Source: CFX2 sp014338005 (GTDB lineage Bacteria; Chloroflexota; Anaerolineae; Aggregatilineales; Phototrophicaceae). From it: a DNA stretch of 64,000 nt. The notes under the pieces are model-generated. The model did not search any database and was not told the DNA's origin. It saw only the letters and a program-made list of their open reading frames with translations. Location of the stretch: NCBI GenBank assembly GCA_030263555.1, contig SZPE01000010.1, positions 11,464-75,463 of the forward strand. Reading direction: 5' to 3'. Below are positions 16,712 through 24,907 of this stretch, one piece after another (positions within the stretch are counted from its first letter, which is position 1; the number at the start of each line of letters is the position of its first letter). The translations under genes were made by a program, and so were the position numbers.

Positions 16712-17236
16712 ATGATACGCTTACGGATTCTGGCGGTGCTAGTACTGGTCGGCCTGCTGGCGGCCTGCGGTGGGGGCGGCGGCGGCGCTGCCCAGGGCGG
16801 CAAGACGTTTTCGATAGACATCACCGGCGACCTGACGCTTACGCTGTCGCCGGGGGATTACAGCGCCAACTTCACCAAAGACGATACCGCCGCGCCGCTG
16901 GTGGCACATGTGTTATGGTTCGGCAGCAGCCAGCAGGGGCGCGCCTTCACCATCATCTTCTACGGCGAGCAGCCGCCCGCCGCCGGGACTTTCCAGCTAA
17001 GCGATGGCCTGAACACGGACGCCGGCGCGGTATCGGCGCTGCTGGTGGATAATGCCGGCGAGTCCATCCAGACCTTCATCCCCGGCAGCGGCACGGTCAC
17101 GCTGACGCAGGCCGGGCCAACCTACAGCGGCAGCTTCGAGGTGACGCTCAAGGGCGGCGCGTTCGGAGCCGGGCCGGGCGCGGCGGAACAGACCATCACG
17201 GTCAAAGGCACGTTCAGCGGCGTATCGGCGGGATAA
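16712..17236 (+). CDS. Small lipoprotein of unknown function
   Basis: A 174-residue protein with a classic lipoprotein signal: MIRLRILAVLVLVGLLAAC with lipobox LAAC, then a Gly-rich run. The mature part is beta-rich and of low complexity, with no recognised catalytic motif. The in-frame start at 16667 would put 15 polar residues before the signal, so 16712 is taken, with GAAGGGATC as ribosome binding site. It lies between xpt and guaA but need not share their function. A hairpin terminator follows the stop. Confidence 0.8.
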   Translation: MIRLRILAVLVLVGLLAACGGGGGGAAQGGKTFSIDITGDLTLTLSPGDYSANFTKDDTAAPLVAHVLWFGSSQQGRAFTIIFYGEQPPAAGTFQLSDGLNTDAGAVSALLVDNAGESIQTFIPGSGTVTLTQAGPTYSGSFEVTLKGGAFGAGPGAAEQTITVKGTFSGVSAG

Positions 17237-17253
17237 ACGCCGGGTTTGTCTGG

Positions 17254-17278
17254 GGGCGGTTCGCAAGACCGCCCTTTT
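17254..17278 (+). terminator. Terminator between lipoprotein and guaA
   Basis: A 7-bp stem GGGCGGT/ACCGCCC with a 7-base loop is followed by TTTT, upstream of the guaA ribosome binding site. Confidence 0.65.
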
Positions 17279-17302
17279 GATATATCTATCATAGAGGTGA
17301 GC

Positions 17303-18862
17303 ATGACCGATCTGCGACACGGCGGCATCGCCGTTTTGGATTTTGGCTCGCAGTACACGCAGGTGATTGCCCGGCGCGTCCGCGAACTGGGTGTCTATGC
17401 CGAGGTGTTCCCATATGACGCCGACTCCTCCACCATCACACACCATGCGCCGCGCGGCGTGATCCTCTCCGGCGGGCCGAACAGCATTTACGAACCGGGC
17501 GCGCCGCAGCTTCCGGCGTGGCTGCTGCCGGGCGGGCAGCCGGAAGCCCCAACGTTGGGCATCTGCTACGGGATGCAGGCGCTCACCCATGCGCTGGGCG
17601 GCCAGGTCGCGCCGTCGCAAGCGCGGGAATACGGCGCGGCGGCCATCGTCCAGAGCGGCAGCAGCCCGCTGTTTGAGAGCCTGCCGCCGGAACTGCAAGT
17701 CTGGATGTCGCACGGCGACCGCATCGAACAGCCGCCGCCGGGTTTTGTGGCGCTGGCGCGGTCGGACAATTCGCCCTACGCGGCGATGGGCGACCCGGCG
17801 CGCGGCCTGTACGGTGTGCAGTTCCATCCCGAAGTCTCCCATACGCCCCTGGGCGTGGACATTTTGCGGAACTTCCTGTTCAGGGTGTGCGGCTGCCAGG
17901 CCAACTGGTCGCCGTCGGCGTTCATCGAGGATGCCGTGAGCGCCATCCGGCGGCAGGTCGGGCGGGAGCGCGTTATCCTGGGATTAAGCGGCGGCGTGGA
18001 CTCGGCGGTGGCGGGGGCGCTCATTCACCGGGCGATCGGCGAGCAGCTAACGGCCATCTTCGTCAATACCGGCCTGCTGCGCCGGGGCGAGCCGGAAGCG
18101 GTGACGCGCGTTTTCCACGACCAGCAGGGCTGGAATCTGCTGGCGGTGGACGCCACCGAGGATTTTTTGGAGGCGCTGCGCGGCGTGACCGAGCCGGAAG
18201 CCAAACGTAAAATCATCGGCAGGCTGTTTATAGACATCTTCGCCGACGCCGCCCGCCGCTTCGAGGGGGTGAAGTTTCTGGCGCAGGGGACGATTTACCC
18301 GGACGTGATCGAAAGCGCCGCCGCCAGCGGGCAGGCAAAGGTCATCAAGAGCCATCATAACGTCGGCGGCCTGCCGCCCGACCTGGCTTTTGAGCTGGTT
18401 GAACCCCTGCGCGACCTGTTCAAAGACGAGGTGCGCCGGGTGGGGGAGGCGCTGGGGCTGCCGGACTCGATGGTCTGGCGGCAGCCGTTCCCCGGCCCCG
18501 GCCTGGCGGTGCGCTGCCTGGGGGACATCACCTGGGAGCGGCTGGAAACGCTGCGCGCCGCCGACGCGATTTTCACCGAGGAGCTGGAGGCCGCCGGGCT
18601 GCTGCGGCATGGCACGGCACAGGCGTTTGCCGTACTGCTGCCGGTCAAAAGCGTGGGCGTGATGGGCGACAACCGCACCTACGAAGAAGTGGTCGCCCTG
18701 CGCGCCGTGACGACCGACGACTTCATGACGGCGGATTGGGCGCGCCTGCCGTATGACCTGCTGGCGCGGGCCAGCAGCCGCATCGTGAACGAGGTGAAGG
18801 GCGTCAACCGCGTGGTGTACGACGTGACCAGCAAACCCCCCGGCACGATTGAATGGGAATGA
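17303..18862 (+). CDS. guaA: GMP synthase (glutamine-hydrolysing)
   Basis: GuaA aminates XMP to GMP. The 519-residue product has an N-terminal class I glutamine amidotransferase domain: VLDFGSQYTQVIARRVRE at the start, the nucleophile Cys in LGICYGMQA, and the catalytic His and Glu in QFHPEVSHT. An ATP-pyrophosphatase domain follows, with the P-loop LGLSGGVDSAVAGAL. The C-terminal dimerisation domain ends in YDVTSKPPGTIEWE, the standard GuaA tail. The start at 17303 is supported by AGAGGTG and by the family N-terminus. The upstream in-frame start at 17246 would lie inside the terminator hairpin. It converges on the acylation operon with 6 bp between stops. Confidence 0.97.
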   Translation: MTDLRHGGIAVLDFGSQYTQVIARRVRELGVYAEVFPYDADSSTITHHAPRGVILSGGPNSIYEPGAPQLPAWLLPGGQPEAPTLGICYGMQALTHALGGQVAPSQAREYGAAAIVQSGSSPLFESLPPELQVWMSHGDRIEQPPPGFVALARSDNSPYAAMGDPARGLYGVQFHPEVSHTPLGVDILRNFLFRVCGCQANWSPSAFIEDAVSAIRRQVGRERVILGLSGGVDSAVAGALIHRAIGEQLTAIFVNTGLLRRGEPEAVTRVFHDQQGWNLLAVDATEDFLEALRGVTEPEAKRKIIGRLFIDIFADAARRFEGVKFLAQGTIYPDVIESAAASGQAKVIKSHHNVGGLPPDLAFELVEPLRDLFKDEVRRVGEALGLPDSMVWRQPFPGPGLAVRCLGDITWERLETLRAADAIFTEELEAAGLLRHGTAQAFAVLLPVKSVGVMGDNRTYEEVVALRAVTTDDFMTADWARLPYDLLARASSRIVNEVKGVNRVVYDVTSKPPGTIEWE

Positions 18863-18868
18863 CACCTT

Positions 18869-20026
18869 TTACGGCTGCTCCGCGATTTTCAGCAGAATCG
18901 GCGCGATCAGGTCGGCCAGCCGGCGCGACCCGGCGGGCGTTAAATGCACCGGGCTGTCGGTGAACTCGTCCGGCGCGATGGCGTCCCACACGTCCAGCAC
19001 CGGCCAGCCATCTGCCTGCGACCGCTCGAACAAGCGGCTGCGGTAGGCGTCATAAACCCAGCGCGGATACCAGAAGTTGTAGCGCAGGTCGCTGTTCTGC
19101 CCGCTGCTGATGAACACCGGCTCGTTGACCAGCAGCACCGGCACATCCCCCGCCCGCGCGAAAAACGCCTCCACCACGTCCCAGGCCAGAAAATCCTCCG
19201 GCAGGCCGGTTTCCGGTGTCAAGCCCTGCCAGGCGGCGTCCGACTCGAAGTCCGACCGGCGCGGTTCGTAGGTTTCCGGGTAAAACTGGTCAATGCCGGT
19301 GGCGGCCCAGGCTGCACCGTAAAGCTGCAGCCGCAGCAGGTCGGCCAGGTCGCGCCGCCGCCCGATGATTGTCCTGTCCAGGGACGAATCATCCAGCAGG
19401 CGCGGGTCGGCGGGGTCAAGCGCCAGGCCGTAAGCGGCGATCAGGCGGCGCACGGCGGCGGCGTTGTGCTGCACCAGCGGTGCTTCAAGCTGCTGCCCGC
19501 GCGGGAACGATTGCAGCGTCACCGGCCACAAAATCAGATCGGGTTGGTAGGCCATCGCCGCATCCAGCAGCATCAGGTCTTTGGTCAGCGCCATAATCGG
19601 ATGGCCGAGGTTGTAAAAGCGCATCGTTCGACCATCCGGCGTGGCGTAACCCCCGGCGTCCAGGTAAGCCGCCAGCGTTTCGTCCGGTCGCAGCAGCACG
19701 CCCCACACGCTGGAGTCGCCCATCACCAGCACGCGGAATTCACCGGCAGCTTTTGGCCGGGCGACTTCGTGCGACTCCAGCATAGCGTTCAGATTCCACA
19801 GGCTCAGGTTATACGAGCGCGCCGGGTCTTCGCTGTAGGGCAGGCGGGGGCGTCCGGGGAACAGGCGGTTGTAGAGCGAAAGCTGGCCGAGCGCCGGCAG
19901 CGGGTCGAGCAGCGCGAAGGCGGCGTTGAGCGCGGCGAACAGCAGCGCCGCTTTGACCAGCACCCGCGCCAGAAAACCCGGCGTGTAGGGCGCGGGGGGG
20001 CGTTCCAGCCAGTCCCATTTAGCCAT
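18869..20026 (-). CDS. Membrane-anchored SGNH-like protein (AlgJ/DltD-like)
   Basis: A 385-residue protein with one N-terminal transmembrane helix (about residues 20-42) and an extracytoplasmic SGNH-like domain. The nucleophile block is FRVLVMGDSSVWG (Ser in GDSS, residues 103-106). The C-terminal block DSPVHLTPAGSRRLA supplies Asp357 and His361. This matches AlgJ/AlgX/DltD-like partners of MBOAT acyltransferases, which move acyl groups onto exported polymers. Its start overlaps the stop of the upstream SGNH gene by 8 nt, so translation is coupled. It is the last gene of the operon and converges on guaA. Confidence 0.72.
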   Translation of the reverse strand: MAKWDWLERPPAPYTPGFLARVLVKAALLFAALNAAFALLDPLPALGQLSLYNRLFPGRPRLPYSEDPARSYNLSLWNLNAMLESHEVARPKAAGEFRVLVMGDSSVWGVLLRPDETLAAYLDAGGYATPDGRTMRFYNLGHPIMALTKDLMLLDAAMAYQPDLILWPVTLQSFPRGQQLEAPLVQHNAAAVRRLIAAYGLALDPADPRLLDDSSLDRTIIGRRRDLADLLRLQLYGAAWAATGIDQFYPETYEPRRSDFESDAAWQGLTPETGLPEDFLAWDVVEAFFARAGDVPVLLVNEPVFISSGQNSDLRYNFWYPRWVYDAYRSRLFERSQADGWPVLDVWDAIAPDEFTDSPVHLTPAGSRRLADLIAPILLKIAEQP

Positions 20027-21080
20027 TCATCACCTCGTCCAGCAGCAGTTTGAGCAGCTTCAGCGCCGTCAGATTCCGCATGGTGTAACCGTAGCGCCGG
20101 TTTTCCGGCGTAAAAACCGCTGCCGCGTCCCGGTCGGGCGGCGCGGAAGGATGCACCCCGTCGCGGCTGAGGCCGTCGTTGGGCAGGCCGCGCAGCGCCA
20201 GCGCGTAATTCCACAGCGGCACGCCGTGCACCGCTGCCGTTTCCACGATGATGCGGTTGAACTCGCGCGCCCGGTCTTCGTAACCGCGCAGCGCCGGCAG
20301 TGTGCTTAACACCGGCAGGACGCCGAAACGCAGGCTGGTTTCCACGATGCGCGACAGGCCGCGCCGGTAGTCATCGGTTGGGGTCTGCACCAGGTCGTTC
20401 GTGCCGACCATGATGAGCGCCGCCGCCGGGCGCGCCTCCCGGTATTCGCACTCCAGCGGCGATTCGCCCGGCCAGCAGCCGCCCCCGCCGTTGGGGGCCA
20501 GCAGATCAGCGGCGCGCCAGCCCACGCCCGCCGCCCGCGACTGCCGGCTGAAGGGGTTGTCCGCCAGCCCCGCGCCGAAAAATTCTAACGCCGGACTCAA
20601 TTCGGCGGCATATTCGCCCAGGTCGTAAACACCCACGCCGAACGGGTGCAGAAACGCCGCGCTGACGGTGATGCTGTCGCCCACTTTCGAGAACCAGTCC
20701 GCTCTCCCGCCGTGTTCCTGCCCGTAGGCGAAAATCTCCCGCGCGAAGGGCGTCATATTCCAGAACAACACGCCGTCCAGCACCATCTCCGGCGAGATGA
20801 CCACCACCGGCAGGCCGGAAATATCCAGGCCGGTCTGCACCGCGTCGGCGCGCATCCAGCCGCCGCCGGACGCCAGGGCGATCTGCACCCAGGCGGCGTC
20901 GGCGCTGCGCCCGGTCAGCCTCACCGGCGTGGATTCCAGCCAGAACAGCGGCGGGCTGGCCGTGTCCGGCAGGGCATAAACGGGGTGCATCCCGTCGGCG
21001 CGGGCGGTGTAATCCTGCGCCGACGCCGCGCCCGGAAGCGCCAGCAGCAGGCCGATCAGAACAATCCATCCGTGTCTCAT
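20019..21080 (-). CDS. Secreted SGNH/GDSL hydrolase with SH3b-like N-terminus
   Basis: After a signal peptide (residues 1-21), an SH3b-like segment (about 25-85, with LTGRSADAAWVQIALASGGGW) precedes an SGNH domain. The domain has GDS at residues 134-136, GTND at 226-229 and the D307/H310 pair in SRDGVHPS. All catalytic blocks of GDSL esterases or acetyltransferases are present. The long open frame begins at 21263, but the real start is the ATG at 21080: it opens the signal peptide and overlaps the MBOAT stop as ATGA. The 353-residue product is a paralogue of the protein at 23187-24323, and the two share a Cys-containing loop (GESPLECEYR here). Confidence 0.82.
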   Translation of the reverse strand: MRHGWIVLIGLLLALPGAASAQDYTARADGMHPVYALPDTASPPLFWLESTPVRLTGRSADAAWVQIALASGGGWMRADAVQTGLDISGLPVVVISPEMVLDGVLFWNMTPFAREIFAYGQEHGGRADWFSKVGDSITVSAAFLHPFGVGVYDLGEYAAELSPALEFFGAGLADNPFSRQSRAAGVGWRAADLLAPNGGGGCWPGESPLECEYREARPAAALIMVGTNDLVQTPTDDYRRGLSRIVETSLRFGVLPVLSTLPALRGYEDRAREFNRIIVETAAVHGVPLWNYALALRGLPNDGLSRDGVHPSAPPDRDAAAVFTPENRRYGYTMRNLTALKLLKLLLDEVMNG

Positions 21081-22537
21081 GATGCGATCCCGAACAGCCC
21101 CAGGAAGGCCCGCCAGGCTGTCTCCAGCGGCAGGGTGAACCACACCCAGCCGAGCGTCACAAACTGGAAGGTGATGAAAATACCGGCTGCCGTCCAGGCG
21201 GTTTTCAGGCGCGGTTTTTGATTCAGGCTCAGATACCATTTGCGGGTGCGGTCGCTCCACCACTTATGGGCGAACAGCCCCAGGCCGTGCCACACGCCCC
21301 AGACGATAAAGCCGCCGCTGACGCCGTGCCACAGGCCGATGATGAGCATGGTCGCCATCTGCGCCAGGAAAACCGCCGCCTGCGCGCTGACCTTGCGCCG
21401 GAGCAGCGCGCGGGACAGGGGCGAGAAAACGTAAAAACGCGCCCAACTGCTGAGGGTGATATGCCAGCTTTGCCAGAAGGCGGCCAGATTATTTTTGAGA
21501 TATGGGCGGTCGAAGTTTTCCGGAAGCTTGAAGCCGAGCAGCACCCCCAGGCCAATGGCGATATCCGTATAACCGCTGAAGTCGAAAAACAGCCGGAAGG
21601 CATAGGCATACAGCAGCAGCCACAGCGCCCCCGCCGACTGCGCCTGGCCGGCGTTGGCCGCGTTGAGCGCCAGCAGCGCCAGGCTGTCCGCGATGACGAA
21701 CTTTTTGAACAGCCCCATGCCGATACGTCCCCCGGCTTCGGCCAGGCGCGGCGCGGTTAGCAGGCGGGGCGCGGTTTTTTCATCCGGCGAGTTTGCCCCC
21801 GGCAGCAGGGCGCGGTCGTCCCTGACAAACCGTTCGGCGCGGTCAATCGGGCCGGCGGTGATGGCCGGGAAAAAGATGCTGTAGGTCACATATTCGCGCA
21901 GGGACAGCGCCGGCAGTTTGCCCATCTGCCGTTCCCGCACCGTATGGATGAGCCGGAAGGCGACATAGGAAAAACCGAGCCACTCCAGATCGAGCGGAGC
22001 GGCCAGCGCCTGATTTTGCCCCGTCAGCCCGCGCAGCGCGGCAGCCAACCCGGTCGCCAGCGGCGGCGTTTTGAGGACGATAAACAGCGCCACCAGGACG
22101 ATCAGCGCCGCCGTCAGCGCCCCATGCCGCGCCCCGAACAAACGCCGGAGCGCCCACCCCGCCAGCCCCAGCAGCAGCAGCGCCAGCGCCACCGGCGGCA
22201 CATCCGGCGCGCGGGAAGCCGTTGGGCGCAGTTCCGGCGCTAAATAGCGGGTGGCCGAAAGCGCCAGCACCAGCCCGGCCAGCAGCGCCAGCGCCAGCCG
22301 GTCTTCCCGGCTCACCGGGCTTTCCGGCGGGCGTGTCACCCACCATACCGCCAGCGCCAGCGCCAGCGTAGCCGTCGGCAGCGCGAAGTCCAGGTAAAAA
22401 ATCGTCAGCGTGGGCTGAAGCCAGTACAGCGTCACCACGCTGGCGATCATCAGCAGCCAGCCGCGCTGCCGGGGCGGGCAGAACCCGGCGTATAACAGGC
22501 CGCCGGCAGCAAACAAGGCGATGTGCGAAAGCTGCAT
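21077..22537 (-). CDS. MBOAT-family membrane O-acyltransferase (AlgI/DltB-like)
   Basis: An integral membrane protein of 486 residues with about ten or more transmembrane helices. The MBOAT signature is plain: FFPAITAGPIDRAERF, LFFDFSGYTDIAIGLG, then FWQSWHITLSSWARFYVF. The catalytic-His segment is LIIGLWHGVSGGFIVWGVWHG. Such proteins carry acyl groups from a cytoplasmic donor to the outer face, for alginate, teichoic acid or other polymers. Its neighbours on the same strand are three SGNH proteins, a lipoprotein and a DltX-like microprotein, so this is the core of a polymer acylation system. The polymer and the acyl group are not identified here. No polymer synthase is encoded next to it. 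Confidence 0.93.
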   Translation of the reverse strand: MQLSHIALFAAGGLLYAGFCPPRQRGWLLMIASVVTLYWLQPTLTIFYLDFALPTATLALALAVWWVTRPPESPVSREDRLALALLAGLVLALSATRYLAPELRPTASRAPDVPPVALALLLLGLAGWALRRLFGARHGALTAALIVLVALFIVLKTPPLATGLAAALRGLTGQNQALAAPLDLEWLGFSYVAFRLIHTVRERQMGKLPALSLREYVTYSIFFPAITAGPIDRAERFVRDDRALLPGANSPDEKTAPRLLTAPRLAEAGGRIGMGLFKKFVIADSLALLALNAANAGQAQSAGALWLLLYAYAFRLFFDFSGYTDIAIGLGVLLGFKLPENFDRPYLKNNLAAFWQSWHITLSSWARFYVFSPLSRALLRRKVSAQAAVFLAQMATMLIIGLWHGVSGGFIVWGVWHGLGLFAHKWWSDRTRKWYLSLNQKPRLKTAWTAAGIFITFQFVTLGWVWFTLPLETAWRAFLGLFGIAS

Positions 22538-22650
22538 AAATAAGTTCCGAGTTCCAAGTGCTGAGTTCCGAGTAAGGGCGCAGTATACTCCTCGTCTTTC
22601 AGCGCCGCGAGGAACATCTTAAGTTCCAAGTGCTGAGTAAGGGCGCGGTA
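22538..22650 (-). repeat. Degenerate heptamer repeat (ACTCRGM type)
   Basis: On the minus strand, between the microprotein and MBOAT genes, tandem seven-base units such as ACTCAGC, ACTTGGA, ACTCGGA and ACTTAAG run in phase. They fall in two blocks (about 22541-22575 and 22620-22642) that also share GTATACYGCGCCCTTACTC. Similar heptamer runs occur in some Chloroflexi and cyanobacterial spacers (recollection, not checked). No stem or coding potential is evident. Confidence 0.6.
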
Positions 22651-22699
22651 TACCGCGTCCACAAGCTGCCTGCCGGTTCAGCTTCGATCTAAAAACGGC

Positions 22700-22816
22700 C
22701 TAAAAACCCTGGTAAATCCACAGCGGCGCGGAGTCGGTGGTGACGATCAGCAGCAGGATCGCCAGCAGGCACAGCGCCAGCGCCAGCAGGTTCTCGCGGG
22801 AAAACAGCCGCCGCAT
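22700..22816 (-). CDS. DltX-like membrane microprotein of the MBOAT acylation operon
   Basis: An unlisted 38-residue reading frame. A short basic N-terminus (MRRLFSREN) leads into one hydrophobic helix (residues about 10-25). A short exposed stretch TTDSAPL follows, and the protein ends in WIYQGF. DltX, the small protein of D-alanylation operons, has the same plan: one helix and a C-terminal FIYxxF-type hexapeptide. Its Tyr is thought to carry the acyl group between DltB (MBOAT) and DltD. A strong ribosome binding site GGGGAGG (22830-22824) sits 7 nt upstream, and the start overlaps the lipoprotein stop as TGATG. The MBOAT gene is the next gene downstream. Coding is well supported, and function is inferred by analogy. 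Confidence 0.8.
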   Translation of the reverse strand: MRRLFSRENLLALALCLLAILLLIVTTDSAPLWIYQGF

Positions 22817-23190
22817 CAACCGGCCTCCCCGCACCATTTCCAGACGCCGCCTTCCAGCACCACGCGGTAAGCCGACAGTGGGAAGTCCAGGTCTTCCGTC
22901 CCGTAGGTAGCTACGATTTTACCCTGGCAGCGCACCACGTCGGTATCGCTGTCGCGCTGACAGTCCACATCTTCTAACCGGGCTTCCACCGCCGCGAACG
23001 ACCCCGCCTCCATATCCAGGTCGGCTTCCTTCGCGCTGCACAGCAGGGCGCGCACGCCATCGGCGTCCCCGGCGATTTTTGCCTGCAAATACCGCTCGAC
23101 GGCCTCCGCCGGATCGCCCGCGCCGCTGTCACCGCCGGCGCAGGCCGCCAGCAGCAGCGCCAGCAGAATCAGCAGCAAACCTGTCCTCAT
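22816..23190 (-). CDS. Small lipoprotein, NTF2/DUF4878-like
   Basis: A 124-residue lipoprotein with signal MRTGLLLILLALLLAAC (lipobox LAAC). The mature part begins with a helix AGDPAEAVERYLQAKIAGDADGVRALLC, then beta strands ending in GGVWKWCGEAG. This is the usual pattern of DUF4878/NTF2-like lipoproteins, which may bind a ligand. Three Cys in the mature domain besides the lipobox could form disulfides. It overlaps the upstream SGNH gene by four bases (ATGA) and the microprotein start by one. Translation of all three is therefore coupled. A structural or docking role in the acylation complex is inference. Confidence 0.8.
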   Translation of the reverse strand: MRTGLLLILLALLLAACAGGDSGAGDPAEAVERYLQAKIAGDADGVRALLCSAKEADLDMEAGSFAAVEARLEDVDCQRDSDTDVVRCQGKIVATYGTEDLDFPLSAYRVVLEGGVWKWCGEAG

Positions 23191-24323
23191 GCGTCCGCCT
23201 CCAGAATGATCGAATGGTAAATCTCGTCCAGCATCTTCAAACTCAACAGATTACGCAGGCTCGTCCCGTACCAGCTTTCGTGGCCGGTGGAAAACTTGAG
23301 ATAGGTGAAACCGCTGTTTTTCATATGCACTTTATCCCGGTCGAGGCCGTAGTCCGGCAGCGGGCGCGCCGCCGCCCACAGGTTGATGAGCGGCACGTCG
23401 TATTCGGCGGCCACGTCCAGCAGCCCCAGGTTCAGTTCGATGGCCTGCCACCAGTAGGGGTCGTCCGGGTGGACGCTGAAGGTAGACAGCACCGGGATGA
23501 TGCCCCGGTTCAGCGTCTCGGTGACGATTTTGCCCATTTGCTCGGTGTATTTTTCGCGGGTGGTATGGCGCGCGTCGTTCGGCCCGAACAAGATGAAGGC
23601 CACGCCGGGCCGCTTGCGCCGGTATTCGCAGTCCAGCGGCGATTCACCCGGCCGGCACAGCGTTTTGTCGGCCCACATCGGGTCGAAGATGACGTAGGTC
23701 GCCAGCGCCATGCGGGCCGCCGCGCTGCCCCCGGCGGTGGACGGGCCGAAATAACGCAGCGCGTCCTCCAGGTAATCATACGGCCCCAGCTCGTAACGCG
23801 GGTCGCTCATCGGCTCCAGGTACATGGGGTTGAAGGTCAGGCTGTCGCCCACTTTTGTCACTACGTCGCTGTGGTTGCCCAACTGCTGCCCCAGCGCGTA
23901 CACCCCGCGCATGGCCTCGCTGATGGGCGAGATGACCGGCGCGGCGTACAGCGCCGCCAGCGAACGGCTGTTGACGGCAGAGGGGTCGGCGTCCGCCAGT
24001 TCGGTATTGGCCGCCAGCCGGCTCAAACGCAGCGCCGCCGGAATGTTCAGATACCCTATCATCACCCAGCCGTCCAGTTTAACGAAGCCGTTGCGGTCTT
24101 CCTGGCGGACGTGCAGCCAGTTGCCGACGCTGTTGCGCTCGATGATCTGGACGGCATTACCGGGGCGCAGCACGGCAAGCTGCCGGTAGCTGTCGCCCGG
24201 CCCGGCGTACACCACCGCCGCCCGGTGTGCGGTGGTTTCCAGGGGTGTTTCCTGGGCTGTGGCCGGATGCCCGGCCAGAATCAGCGCCAGCCCTGCCAGA
24301 AGTAATACCTTCACAAAGGCCAT
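23187..24323 (-). CDS. Secreted SGNH hydrolase with N-terminal SH3b domain
   Basis: A 378-residue protein. It has a signal peptide (1-23), an SH3b domain (about 32-92: AAVVYAGPGDSYRQLAVLRP, then IERNSVGNWLHV), then an SGNH domain. The catalytic blocks are KVGDSLTF (159-161 GDS), FGPND (246-250, in place of GTND) and D330-x2-H333 in DRDKVHMK. It is the first gene of the acylation operon and a paralogue of 20019-21080, with the same GESPLDCEYR loop. It may add or remove acyl groups on a surface polymer, with SH3b giving wall or polymer binding. A TATAAT box lies about 49 bp upstream. Confidence 0.82.
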   Translation of the reverse strand: MAFVKVLLLAGLALILAGHPATAQETPLETTAHRAAVVYAGPGDSYRQLAVLRPGNAVQIIERNSVGNWLHVRQEDRNGFVKLDGWVMIGYLNIPAALRLSRLAANTELADADPSAVNSRSLAALYAAPVISPISEAMRGVYALGQQLGNHSDVVTKVGDSLTFNPMYLEPMSDPRYELGPYDYLEDALRYFGPSTAGGSAAARMALATYVIFDPMWADKTLCRPGESPLDCEYRRKRPGVAFILFGPNDARHTTREKYTEQMGKIVTETLNRGIIPVLSTFSVHPDDPYWWQAIELNLGLLDVAAEYDVPLINLWAAARPLPDYGLDRDKVHMKNSGFTYLKFSTGHESWYGTSLRNLLSLKMLDEIYHSIILEADA

Positions 24324-24371
24324 ATGATTATGATGCCGCCCGCGCCGGCTGAAAAGATAAAAACCCCGCTC

Positions 24372-24377
24372 ATTATA
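24372..24377 (-). promoter_or_regulatory. -10 box upstream of the acylation operon
   Basis: TATAAT on the minus strand, about 49 bp before the first SGNH gene. The matching -35 (TTTCCG at 17 bp) is weak, so an activator or an extended contact may be needed. Confidence 0.45.
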
Positions 24378-24409
24378 GCCCAGCCGCGCGGCAGCGGAAA
24401 AGCGGCGCT

Positions 24410-24751
24410 TTAACGCGCCTCGGTGCGGTAATCGTCGCGCGGCGGCGAAAACACGTCAATCAGCAGCGAATCCACCAGTGCCCGCGCGCTGTGCGTGATG
24501 CCGCCGGGGATGGCGTAGCTGTCGCCCGGCAGGCAAATGCGCCTTTCTTCCCCGATGCGGAACTCCACCCGGCCAAATACTACATATCCCACCTGGTCGT
24601 TGAGATGGCTGTGCGGCGGCACGACCGCCTCGCGCTTGAGGAAAAACTCGCATAACATCGCCTCGTCGGTCGTCCCCATCGTGCGCCGGTAGACGCCCGG
24701 CAGCATTTCCACCTGCGCGCTGTCGGTTGAAGGGATATAAAAATCGGCCAT
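24410..24751 (-). CDS. Small cupin-domain protein
   Basis: A 113-residue single cupin. The first metal motif is in PPHSHLNDQVGYVVFGRVEF (His, His, Gln and later Glu-like positions). The second motif is LPGDSYAIPGGITHSARA, with the usual His. Such stand-alone cupins bind a metal and can be sugar or small-molecule binding proteins, isomerases or dioxygenase-like enzymes. The first motif has Gln-Val-Gly where many cupins have Glu, so the metal set is slightly changed. It is divergent from the GH13 gene, which may hint at a sugar-related role. Confidence 0.8.
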   Translation of the reverse strand: MADFYIPSTDSAQVEMLPGVYRRTMGTTDEAMLCEFFLKREAVVPPHSHLNDQVGYVVFGRVEFRIGEERRICLPGDSYAIPGGITHSARALVDSLLIDVFSPPRDDYRTEAR

Positions 24752-24907
24752 GATTTCCGCCTGTCTCCTGGGTCAGGATTTTTTAGAAACTATCGTAATT
24801 ATCCAAACTTGTGGTAAGGTTGTCATCACACCAGTGAACCAACTGCGCCCGCCAGCGCACAATACAATTATGCTGTCGGTTGAACCTGCCTGAAAATAGG
24901 AGATGCC

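Noticed and set aside
22538..22650. Repeat block considered as a CRISPR remnant
   Set aside because: Units are seven bases, degenerate and without spacers of constant length, and no cas gene is near.
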